Shown here: piece after piece, positions 26,773 through 33,618 of the stretch
Position numbering within the stretch: position 1 is the first letter of the stretch
Layout of the letters: the number at the start of each line of letters is the position of its first letter
From: Blastocatellia bacterium UBA7656
GTDB taxonomy: Bacteria; Acidobacteriota; Blastocatellia; UBA7656
Assembly: GCA_002483445.1 (NCBI GenBank)
Contig: DLHY01000088.1
Location: forward strand, 1-33,618
Length of the DNA stretch: 33,618 bases
Reading direction: 5' to 3'
The notes under the pieces: model-generated
Told to the model about the DNA's origin: nothing
Seen by the model: the letters and a program-made list of their open reading frames with translations, nothing else
Database searches by the model: none
Position numbers and translations under genes: made by a program

Positions 26773-27849
26773 ATGGACAATCTGGTTTTATCGAACATCC
26801 TCTTTCGCAAGACTCGAACGCTGGTCTCAATCGCGGGCGTCGCCCTCGGAGTCATCCTCGTCGTTTTGACCGTAGGCATCGTAAACGGCTTTCTGCACGA
26901 GCAGGGGCGGCGCAACGCGGCGGTGACAGCCGAGATCATGTTTCATCCACCAGGAGGATTCAGCCTCGGAATCTCGAATACGCCTCAGATAAACATGGAG
27001 CTTGCCGACGAGCTTCGCAAAATAGATGGCGTCAGTGAAGCTGTCCCGGTAACCAACCTGCTTCGTGACGCGCGAATAGTCGACGGCGTCGATTATGATT
27101 CCTTCACCCGCGTCTCAGACATAAGAGTGATCGAAGGCCGCCCCTTCACGGAAGGCGACGAAGCCATCATAGACATCTATCAGGCCAGAAACCGAAACCT
27201 GAAGGTCGGCGACGAAATGGAGATTCTTGGTCGCCCGTTCCGAATAGTCGGCATCTACGAGCCTGAATCGCTCGGGCGAATCAAGATTCCCATCGCCACC
27301 TTGCAGCAGTTTCTCAATCGCCGCCTTTGCTCGATGATTCTCGTCAAGGTGAAAGAACCCGCCCGCACGGATGAGATCGCCGCGCGCATCAAAGAGCAGT
27401 TTCCTCAAAACGACGTGAGGCTCACGCGCGATGTGCCGATACAGTACGCTCGCGGCGTTCCCGCTATTCAGACTTTTATCAAGGTGGTCATCGCGCTGGC
27501 CGTCATAGTCAGTTCTCTGGTCATACTGCTTGCGATGTACACGACCGTCATAGAGCGCACACGTCAGATAGGCGTACTCAAAAGCCTCGGCGCTTCGCGC
27601 GGGTGGATCGCGGGAGAGATAGAAAAAGAAGCTCTGGTCATAAGCCTGCTCGGCGTGCTGATGGGCTTTGCCATCTCAGTGGGCGGGAAGCTTCTGATTC
27701 AGAAACTCACGCCCATTCAGGTCGAGCTTGACCCCGCGTGGTTCGTCTACGCGCTGGCGCTCGGCCTTGCATCCGGCGCGCTGGGCGCTCTTTATCCCGC
27801 GCTGCGCGCAGCCAATCAGGACCCGGTCAAGGCGCTCAGTTATGAATAG
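26773..27849 (+). CDS. ABC transporter permease, FtsX/MacB-like
   Basis: A 358-aa inner-membrane protein with the FtsX-type layout: TM1 (about 15-38, TLVSIAGVALGVILVVLTVG), a periplasmic domain of about 190 residues of the MacB-core type (DGVSEAVPV, GRPFTEGDE, GRPFRIVGIYEP), then TM2-TM4 (about 232-255, 288-309, 325-345) with RQIGVLKSLGASRGWI between TM2 and TM3 and the family ending LRAANQDPVKALSYE. Such permeases act as dimers with a cytoplasmic ATPase, as in MacB-, LolCE- or DevC-type systems, and often move lipids, lipoproteins or peptides across the envelope by mechanotransmission. No ATPase or membrane-fusion gene is beside it, so the partner must be elsewhere. No ribosome site precedes the ATG; see the promoter entry. 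Confidence 0.9.
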   Translation: MDNLVLSNILFRKTRTLVSIAGVALGVILVVLTVGIVNGFLHEQGRRNAAVTAEIMFHPPGGFSLGISNTPQINMELADELRKIDGVSEAVPVTNLLRDARIVDGVDYDSFTRVSDIRVIEGRPFTEGDEAIIDIYQARNRNLKVGDEMEILGRPFRIVGIYEPESLGRIKIPIATLQQFLNRRLCSMILVKVKEPARTDEIAARIKEQFPQNDVRLTRDVPIQYARGVPAIQTFIKVVIALAVIVSSLVILLAMYTTVIERTRQIGVLKSLGASRGWIAGEIEKEALVISLLGVLMGFAISVGGKLLIQKLTPIQVELDPAWFVYALALGLASGALGALYPALRAANQDPVKALSYE

Positions 27850-27854
27850 AAATG

Positions 27855-27921
27855 AATGGGAGAATGGGAGAGTGGGAGTGTGGGAGAGCGAAGTGGGAGT
27901 ATGGGAGTAAGGGAATGGGAG
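27855..27921. repeat. Octamer tandem array (AATGGGAG / AGTGGGAG units)
   Basis: Seven 8-bp units of the form WRTGGGAG or TRTGGGAG (27855-27886, 27892-27907 and 27914-27921) are interrupted by two partial units of 5 and 6 bp. The array starts 5 bp after the permease stop codon. The reading strand is almost free of C. Confidence 0.8.
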
Positions 27922-27947
27922 AACAGAAGCGTTGAATCTTCTTCCCC

Positions 27948-27982
27948 CACTCCGCATTCCGCACTCCGCACTCCGCACTCAG
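27948..27982. repeat. Heptamer tandem array (CACTCCG units) running into a ribosome site
   Basis: Five 7-bp units: CACTCCG, CATTCCG, CACTCCG, CACTCCG, CACTCAG. The last unit differs so that its end forms the AGGAG of the next gene (27981-27985), 4 bp before the ATG at 27990. Confidence 0.8.
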
Positions 27983-27989
27983 GAGAATT

Positions 27990-28520
27990 ATGTACTGTCC
28001 TAACTGCGGCTGGAACAATCAAGGGGGAGTGAAATTCTGCACTCGCTGCGGAACCAACCTCGGCGCTGTTTCTGACGCGCTCACAGGCAAACTCAGCGAG
28101 GCTTCGCAAATCGATGAGCGAATGATCAAGCTGCTCAAGGACTATAACAAAGGCCGCCGCGATGCAGTGACAGGCGCAATTCTCATTCCTGCGGGCGGCC
28201 TGATCATGGCGATCCTCATCCTTGCGGGGCTTAGTCCTGTGGCCTCGTTCTTCATCATCTGCTGGATGTTCTTCTGGGGCATACCGGCGCTGGCCGACGG
28301 GCTGGGCAAATACATAGCAGCGGGCAGCGAGATGAAAGCTCTCAATCAAATCCGCTCACAGGGCGCGTTGAATGCCTCGCGCGAACAGCTTGCCCCGATG
28401 GACGAAACGCCGACTCCCAGATATGCAACCGATCCGATCACCCCTGCCAGCGTCACCGAACAGACGACGCGACACCTCGAAGACCATCCATACCGCGTGG
28501 AGAAAAAAGAGAGCCAATAA
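27990..28520 (+). CDS. Zinc-ribbon membrane protein
   Basis: A 176-aa protein. Residues 1-30 are a short zinc ribbon (MYCPNCGWNNQGGVKFCTRC), with two CxxC pairs. A helical stretch follows, then two hydrophobic segments at about 58-80 and 82-105 (ILIPAGGLIMAILILAG and FFIICWMFFWGIPALADGLG) that are probably a membrane hairpin, and a polar C-terminal tail of about 65 residues rich in Thr and Pro. Zinc-ribbon plus membrane-hairpin proteins of this kind are common in soil bacteria and have no defined function. The start is supported by AGGAGA next to the ATG. It ends 6 bp before carB, so the two are probably co-transcribed, though a link in function is not evident. Confidence 0.8.
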   Translation: MYCPNCGWNNQGGVKFCTRCGTNLGAVSDALTGKLSEASQIDERMIKLLKDYNKGRRDAVTGAILIPAGGLIMAILILAGLSPVASFFIICWMFFWGIPALADGLGKYIAAGSEMKALNQIRSQGALNASREQLAPMDETPTPRYATDPITPASVTEQTTRHLEDHPYRVEKKESQ

Positions 28521-28526
28521 CAGAAA

Positions 28527-31500
28527 ATGCCGAGACGAACTGATATTCACAAAATACTGATAGTAGGCTCAGGACCCATAGTCATAGGTCAGGCGTGCGA
28601 ATTCGACTACTCCGGCACACAGGCGTGCAAGGCGCTCCGCAGCGAAGGCTTTGAAATCGTGCTGGTCAATTCAAACCCCGCCACCATCATGACCGACCCT
28701 GAGATTGCTGACCGCACTTACGTCGAACCGCTCACGCCCGCTTCAGTCCGCGCTATCATCGAACGCGAACGACCCGACGCGCTGCTCCCCACCGTTGGAG
28801 GTCAGACCGCGCTCAATATCGCAGTCGCCCTTTCGGAAGACGGCACGCTCGCGGAGTTCGGAGTGGAACTCATCGGAGCGAAACTCGACGCCATCAAAGT
28901 CGCCGAAGACCGGCTCCTTTTCAAACAGGCGATGGAAGAAATCTCTATCGCGATGCCGCGCTCAGGCTATGTCCGTTCGATGGAAGAAGCGGAAGAGTTG
29001 ATAAAAGAGGTTGGATTTCCTGCGATCATCCGCCCGTCGTTTACGCTCGGCGGGACGGGCGGCGGCATCGCTTACAACTCCGAAGAGTATGAAGAAATCG
29101 TCAATCGCGCGCTTGCGGCTTCGCCGAATCACACCACCCTCATCGAGCAATCGATCATAGGATGGAAGGAGTACGAGCTTGAGGTGATGCGCGACCTCGC
29201 GGATAACGTAGTGATAATCTGCTCGATTGAAAACTTCGACCCGATGGGCATTCACACCGGAGATTCGATCACGGTCGCGCCTGCGCAGACGCTCACCGAC
29301 CGCGAATATCAGACGATGCGCGACGCGGCGATAAAGATCATTCGCAAGGTCGGAGTGGAAACGGGCGGATCGAATATTCAATTCGCGCTTGATCCTTCGA
29401 ACGGCGAGTTGATGATAATCGAGATGAACCCGAGGGTTTCGCGTTCGTCGGCTTTGGCCTCTAAGGCCACAGGATTTCCCATCGCCAAAATCGCCGCGAA
29501 ACTGGCCATCGGTTACACGCTCGATGAAATTCCGAACGACATAACGCGCAAGACTCCCGCCAGCTTTGAGCCGACGATTGATTATTGCGTCGTGAAAATT
29601 CCAAAGTGGGCTTTCGAAAAATTCCCCGCTTCCGACCCGACGCTAGGCACGCAGATGAAATCCGTAGGCGAAGCGATGGCGATAGGTCGCACGTTCCGTG
29701 AAGCTTTTCAAAAAGGATTGCGCTCGCTCGAAACCCGTCGCAGCTTTCGCGTCCCCTCGGATCTGGACGACACGGAGCTTCGCCGCCGATTGATCGTGCC
29801 TTCAGCCGAGAGAGTTTATTTCGTTATGCACGCGCTCACTCGCGGATATTCAATCGAAGAGCTTCACGCGCTGACGAAGATCGACCCATGGTTTCTGGAT
29901 AATCTCATGCAGATTCACGAGCGCGAATGCGAGATTGGCAAAGAGACCATAGAGACTATCTCGCGAGACCGGTTGCGCGAAGCCAAGCGCGAGGGATTTT
30001 CTGATCAGCGACTGGCCGAGTTGATGGATTGCAAAGAAGACGATGTGCGTCGCCTAAGGAAAGAAGCCGACATTTCGCCCGTCTTCAAGCGCGTCGACAC
30101 CTGTGGGGCGGAGTTCGAGTCCTTCACGCCGTATCTTTACTCGACCTACGAAGACGAAGACGAAGCGGACTCGACGGATCAAAAGAAAGTTATGATCCTC
30201 GGATCAGGGCCGAATCGAATCGGGCAGGGAATCGAGTTCGATTACTGCTGCTGTCACGCCTCGTTCGCGCTCCGAGAAGAAGGCTTCGAGACGATAATGG
30301 TCAACTGCAATCCTGAGACTGTCTCGACCGACTACGACACTTCGGATCGTTTGTACTTCGAGCCGATCACGTTTGAAGATGTGATGGAAATAGTCGAGCG
30401 CGAGCGACCCACAGGCGTGATAGTTCAATTCGGCGGGCAGACTCCTCTCAATCTCGCGATGAAACTTTTCCGCGCCGGCGTCCCCATAATCGGCACATCG
30501 CCTGAAGCCATTGACCTTGCCGAAGACCGCAAGCGATTCGGTCGGCTGCTCGAAGAGCTTCAGATACCGCAGCCGCCAAACGGATTCGCTACGTCGAACG
30601 AGGAGGCCCGCGAAGAAGCCTCGCGCATAGGATATCCGGTTCTTGTGCGCCCGAGTTATGTGCTGGGCGGGCGGGCTATGCAGATCGTTTACGACGAAGC
30701 CAGCCTCGACAATTACATGACTCATGCCGTGGAAGCCTCGCCTGAACATCCCGTGTTGATCGATTCATTTCTTGAGTCTGCGACCGAGATCGACGTCGAT
30801 GCGCTCTCGGACGGCGAGCGAACAGTGATCGCAGGCATTCAGCAGCACATCGAGGAAGCGGGCATTCATTCGGGAGATTCCTCCTGTGTGCTTCCGCCTT
30901 ACGGGATAAAGCAGGAGCATCTCGACGCGATGCGCCGTTACACGCGCGAGCTTGCGCGGGCGTTGAACGTCGTGGGATTGATGAATATTCAGTTCGCGAT
31001 TTCCGACGATAAAGTTTACGTGCTTGAGGTGAACCCGCGAGCGTCGCGGACGGTGCCGTTTGTGTCGAAGGCCACGGGGGTTCCTCTTGCAAAGATCGCT
31101 TCGTGTTTGATGGTGGGGCGACGGCTTGAGGAATTCAATCTGCCTGATGAGCTTGCCGTTGATCGGTTTTACATCAAGACTCCGGTATTCCCGTTCGTGA
31201 AATTTCAGGGCGTCGACCCGATTCTCGGCCCTGAGATGAGATCGACGGGCGAGGTGATGGGAATAGGGGAAGACTTCGGCGGAGCATTTCTCAAGGCGCA
31301 GCTTGGCGCAGGGATGAAGTTGCCGCGCGAGGGATCGGTATTTTTGAGCGTCAACGATCAGGACAAGCGGAGTGTTATCGAACTCGCGCGACAGCTTCAC
31401 GAATTGGGATTCAGTCTTGTGGCAACGCGAGGCACAGAGCGATTGCTTGCAAGCGCGGGCATACCGTGCGGATTCGTTTATAAAGTGAACGAAGGCCGCC

Positions 31501-31739
31501 CGAACATCACTGATCTTGTCAAAAGTCGTCAGGTTGATTTGATCATCAACACGCCTTTGGGCCGAGTGTCGTTTTACGATGAGCGGGAGATACGTCGCGC
31601 GGCGATGCAGTATTCGGTCCCCTGCATAACGACGATGACCGGAGCGACTGCTACAATAGAAGCGTTGCGCGCAATGAGAGAAGAAGAGATGAGCGCGCGT
31701 TCTCTTCAGGAGTATCACGCGCGGGCGGCTGTGAAGTAA
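28527..31739 (+). CDS. carB: Carbamoyl-phosphate synthase large subunit
   Basis: A 1070-aa full-length enzyme that makes carbamoyl phosphate from bicarbonate, ammonia (supplied by the CarA glutaminase) and two ATP, feeding pyrimidine and arginine synthesis. Both homologous halves are complete. The N-terminal half has ILIVGSGPIVIGQACEFDYS, LPTVGGQTALN, RPSFTLGGTGGG and EMNPRVSRSSALASKATG. The C-terminal half has ILGSGPNRIGQGIEFDYCC, VQFGGQTPLNLA, RPSYVLGGRAMQ and EVNPRASRTVPFVSKATG. The last 140 residues are the MGS-like allosteric domain (FLSVNDQDKRSVIELARQL, NTPLGRVSFYDEREIRRAA), where UMP and ornithine act in enteric enzymes. The ATG follows the zinc-ribbon stop by 6 bp and has only a weak ribosome site, consistent with translational coupling. 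No carA is adjacent, which is unusual but known where the two genes are separated. Confidence 0.98.
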   Translation: MPRRTDIHKILIVGSGPIVIGQACEFDYSGTQACKALRSEGFEIVLVNSNPATIMTDPEIADRTYVEPLTPASVRAIIERERPDALLPTVGGQTALNIAVALSEDGTLAEFGVELIGAKLDAIKVAEDRLLFKQAMEEISIAMPRSGYVRSMEEAEELIKEVGFPAIIRPSFTLGGTGGGIAYNSEEYEEIVNRALAASPNHTTLIEQSIIGWKEYELEVMRDLADNVVIICSIENFDPMGIHTGDSITVAPAQTLTDREYQTMRDAAIKIIRKVGVETGGSNIQFALDPSNGELMIIEMNPRVSRSSALASKATGFPIAKIAAKLAIGYTLDEIPNDITRKTPASFEPTIDYCVVKIPKWAFEKFPASDPTLGTQMKSVGEAMAIGRTFREAFQKGLRSLETRRSFRVPSDLDDTELRRRLIVPSAERVYFVMHALTRGYSIEELHALTKIDPWFLDNLMQIHERECEIGKETIETISRDRLREAKREGFSDQRLAELMDCKEDDVRRLRKEADISPVFKRVDTCGAEFESFTPYLYSTYEDEDEADSTDQKKVMILGSGPNRIGQGIEFDYCCCHASFALREEGFETIMVNCNPETVSTDYDTSDRLYFEPITFEDVMEIVERERPTGVIVQFGGQTPLNLAMKLFRAGVPIIGTSPEAIDLAEDRKRFGRLLEELQIPQPPNGFATSNEEAREEASRIGYPVLVRPSYVLGGRAMQIVYDEASLDNYMTHAVEASPEHPVLIDSFLESATEIDVDALSDGERTVIAGIQQHIEEAGIHSGDSSCVLPPYGIKQEHLDAMRRYTRELARALNVVGLMNIQFAISDDKVYVLEVNPRASRTVPFVSKATGVPLAKIASCLMVGRRLEEFNLPDELAVDRFYIKTPVFPFVKFQGVDPILGPEMRSTGEVMGIGEDFGGAFLKAQLGAGMKLPREGSVFLSVNDQDKRSVIELARQLHELGFSLVATRGTERLLASAGIPCGFVYKVNEGRPNITDLVKSRQVDLIINTPLGRVSFYDEREIRRAAMQYSVPCITTMTGATATIEALRAMREEEMSARSLQEYHARAAVK

Positions 31740-31795
31740 GCATTGCCTTCTCGATTTGATCTCGCGTAATCTGAGAGCTTGAAGGAGAGGTTGAT

Positions 31796-32044
31796 ATGAA
31801 ACCTGCTCATAAAGCCTATGATGAAATCGTCGACCTGTTCGCTCGCGGAACGAGTTCGGCTGAAATTCTGGCTTTTCGCCCGTCGCGTCAGGCTCGCGAG
31901 CGTGTGCGCTATCTGCTCGAACGCAACAGTGCAGGCAAGTTGACCGAGGATGAAGCGATGGAGCTAGAGCGATTCGGCGAGATTGAACACCTCATGCAAC
32001 TGGTCAAAGCGCGCGCCCATCTGTACGCCGAGAGGAGATCGTGA
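31796..32044 (+). CDS. Small helical protein paired with HNH endonuclease
   Basis: An 82-aa, charged, predicted all-helical protein (FARGTSSAEILAFRPS, then LTEDEAMELERFGEIEHLMQ and LVKARAHL). I do not recognise a named family, but short proteins with the LT-E-ELE-F-xIEHLMxLVKARA pattern directly in front of an HNH nuclease are a recurrent bacterial arrangement as I recall it. A strong AAGGAGAGG stands 5 bases before the ATG. Its stop overlaps the start of the HNH gene (GTGA), so the two are translationally coupled and probably made in fixed ratio. It could be an antitoxin-like partner or regulatory subunit of the nuclease; that is inference from the pairing alone. Confidence 0.75.
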   Translation: MKPAHKAYDEIVDLFARGTSSAEILAFRPSRQARERVRYLLERNSAGKLTEDEAMELERFGEIEHLMQLVKARAHLYAERRS

Positions 32045-32445
32045 GCATCCCGGCAGCGTTGCGACGACAGGTGCGCAAGCGGGCCGGAAATCGTTGCGAG
32101 TATTGTTTGCTTGCCGAAGAACATGCCTTTTTCTCTTACGAGGCGGATCACATCATTGCCGAAAAACATCGAGGCGAAACAACTGTAGAGAATCTGGCTC
32201 TGGCCTGTTTTGATTGCAATCGATATAAAGGATCAGACATTGCGTCTATAGATATTGTTACCGGAGAGATCGTCCCCCTGTTCAATCCTCGCGCGCAAAA
32301 TTGGGATGATCACTTCGCCGTTGATGGTGGGAGAATTATTCCTCTCACTCCTGTCGGGCGTGTAACGGAGTTCCTGTTGAAACTCAATCTCTCGGACCGT
32401 CTTGAAGTGAGAGAGATGCTGGCTAAAACAAAACGTTACCCTTGA
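32041..32445 (+). CDS. HNH endonuclease
   Basis: A 134-aa cytoplasmic protein with a complete HNH fold: a CxxC pair in RCEYCLLAEEH, the core ADHIIAEKHRGETTVENLAL with metal- and substrate-binding histidines, and the second zinc pair in CFDCNRYKG. The C-terminal 60 residues (PLFNPRAQNWDDHFAV, then LTPVGRVTEFLLKLN) are typical of a stand-alone HNH subgroup. It starts at the GTG at 32041, overlapping the upstream stop by 4 bp, with AGAGGAG just before. The family cuts DNA in a metal-dependent way; the target and biological role (defence, repair, selfish element) are not visible. No repeats, recombinase or intron signs surround it. Confidence 0.9.
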   Translation: MSIPAALRRQVRKRAGNRCEYCLLAEEHAFFSYEADHIIAEKHRGETTVENLALACFDCNRYKGSDIASIDIVTGEIVPLFNPRAQNWDDHFAVDGGRIIPLTPVGRVTEFLLKLNLSDRLEVREMLAKTKRYP

Positions 32446-32684
32446 AACACTCTTCCTGGCCGGAGGCATTTTATAATAAGCGGGCGATAAGAAGGTCAGC
32501 GATGCAGTTAAGATGTCAACATAAACGAACTGCGTCTGCGAAACATTCAAGCCTTGCGGCGATTCATGAAAAAAGATTTGCGCGAACCTCGACCGGTCGT
32601 TATACGTAGGGTTGGATGATCAGCGAGACCATGCGGCCTTGCACGCGATACACGATCAGGCAACCGTCAACTCAGGAGATACAA

Positions 32685-33569
32685 ATGGCCGCCAGCCGAG
32701 AGCGAGTGACTGATTGGCCCCTTGAGCCGACCAACCCTAAGATCGTCTTCGACCGACGATCCGACTGGAACGGCATTTCATTGAGACACACTCGCCTCCT
32801 GGGAGGCGAATCGGGCGAGCATAGTCTGGCCGAACATGAAATAGCCATTCCGCTCGAAGGATCGTTCACCGCATGGCTTTACGGCGCGACCGGAACTCGC
32901 CGCATGAGGTTCAGCACGGTCGGCCACACATCCATCCTCCCCGCAGGTCAGACCACCGCCGCCCGTGCCGAACGCGAAATCGAATACATATCGCTCTTCC
33001 TGTCGCCCGCCCTTTTTGGGCGCGTCGCCGAAGACGCCGGGCTGGGCGGCGAGGTCGAACTTGTAGAAAACTGCGGCGCGCGTGATCCGATAATTCAACA
33101 AATCGGGCTGGCGCTCATGTCGGAAAGCGAGTCTCAACAGCCCGCAGGCCGCCTCTATGCCGAATCCCTCGGCAACGTGCTTACGGTTCATCTGCTCAGA
33201 CATTATTCCAGCCGCCGGCCCGCAGAGACGAAATCAGGCGGGCTTGCCGGTCACCGTTTGCGCCGCGTGAGGGAGTTCGTCCGCGAGAACCTCAGCCGCG
33301 ATTTGGGTCTTACGGAAATCGCCGAGGTCGCCGATTTGAGTCCTTTTCATTTCGCGCGCGCTTTCAAACAAACCATGGGGCTGACTCCTCATCAGTACCT
33401 CACCCGTCAGAGAATCGAGCAGGCGAAGCAACTGCTCGCTACAACCAGTCTGCCCCTCGTCGAGATCAGCCTCGCCGCAGGCTTCAAAAATCAAAGTCAC
33501 TTCACGACTATCTTTCGTCGCTTGACCTCGATGACGCCTGGAGCTTATCGCGACATCGCCCGCCGTTGA
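32685..33569 (+). CDS. AraC-family transcriptional regulator
   Basis: A 294-aa DNA-binding regulator. The N-terminal half is a cupin-like sensor region (SLRHTRLLGGESGEHSLAEH, then IAIPLEGSFTAWLYG and TSILPAGQTT) of unknown ligand. The C-terminal 100 residues contain both AraC helix-turn-helix motifs (LGLTEIAEVADLSPFHFARA and LPLVEISLAAGFKNQSHFTT) and the family signature FRRLTSMTPGAYR. I start it at the ATG at 32685, because AGGAGA lies 5 bases upstream; an in-frame ATG 23 codons earlier has only a weak site and would add an atypical leader. It stands alone after a 239-bp spacer. Any regulated gene may lie beyond the window's right edge. Confidence 0.92.
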   Translation: MAASRERVTDWPLEPTNPKIVFDRRSDWNGISLRHTRLLGGESGEHSLAEHEIAIPLEGSFTAWLYGATGTRRMRFSTVGHTSILPAGQTTAARAEREIEYISLFLSPALFGRVAEDAGLGGEVELVENCGARDPIIQQIGLALMSESESQQPAGRLYAESLGNVLTVHLLRHYSSRRPAETKSGGLAGHRLRRVREFVRENLSRDLGLTEIAEVADLSPFHFARAFKQTMGLTPHQYLTRQRIEQAKQLLATTSLPLVEISLAAGFKNQSHFTTIFRRLTSMTPGAYRDIARR

Positions 33570-33573
33570 ACCC

Positions 33574-33598
33574 AGAAGTCAGAAGTCAGAAGTCAGAA
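33574..33598. repeat. Heptamer tandem array (AGAAGTC units)
   Basis: Three perfect AGAAGTC units plus AGAA, 4 bp after the stop codon of the AraC-family gene. Unit and right edge are the same as in the array at 23903-23934, almost 10 kb away. Confidence 0.85.
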
Positions 33599-33618
33599 TG
33601 AAAGCAGCAATTCTCAAT

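Noticed and set aside
30765..31718. Minus-strand open frame of 317 codons
   Set aside because: Antisense to the C-terminal half of carB, which is fully accounted for by conserved motifs.
32446..32684. Possible terminator or small gene after the HNH gene
   Set aside because: A GGCCGG-centred segment followed by TTTT does not form a clean stem, and no short frame has a ribosome site or recognisable product.

Overview
The window looks like chromosomal DNA of a free-living, moderately GC-rich Gram-negative bacterium. The combination of long secreted RHS/YD proteins with SbsA-type Ig and carboxypeptidase-regulatory domains, a Pil/Pix-style chemosensory cluster with a PATAN (DUF4388) protein, and 7-bp tandem repeats in many gene spacers is most compatible with Acidobacteriota, perhaps Blastocatellia. 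That placement is an inference from style; there is no rRNA or other decisive marker here.

Region 1 (1-13579, nearly all minus strand) is an accessory surface-protein locus. Transcription runs right to left: a 973-aa secreted protein with IPT/TIG domains and six tandem beta-rich repeats, an intact 1763-aa secreted RHS protein with a variable C-terminal tip, a DUF4279 protein in the position of an immunity gene, and a second RHS copy that has lost both ends. The second copy runs directly into a fragment of an IS1380-family transposase at the window edge.

Region 2 (14023-26210, minus strand) is a complete chemosensory operon: a TPR/zinc-ribbon/TPR/receiver protein, a DUF4388 protein, a single-domain response regulator, CheW, two methyl-accepting chemotaxis proteins and a very long hybrid CheA (two Hpt domains, kinase core, CheW-like domain, receiver). 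The layout resembles type IV pilus (Pil-Chp) and cyanobacterial Pil/Pix systems, so control of twitching or phototaxis-like motility is the likeliest job. No cheR or cheB is present.

Region 3 (26773-33569, plus strand) holds an FtsX/MacB-like permease, a zinc-ribbon membrane protein, carB (carbamoyl-phosphate synthase large subunit, no carA beside it), a two-gene cassette of an 82-aa helical protein overlapping an HNH endonuclease, and an AraC-family regulator.

The most striking structure not explained by genes is a set of eight short tandem arrays, seven with a 7-bp unit and one with an 8-bp unit. Their unit sequences differ, but each lies within about 20 bp of a start or stop codon. No tRNA, rRNA, CRISPR array, phage genes or clear intrinsic terminator were recognised.
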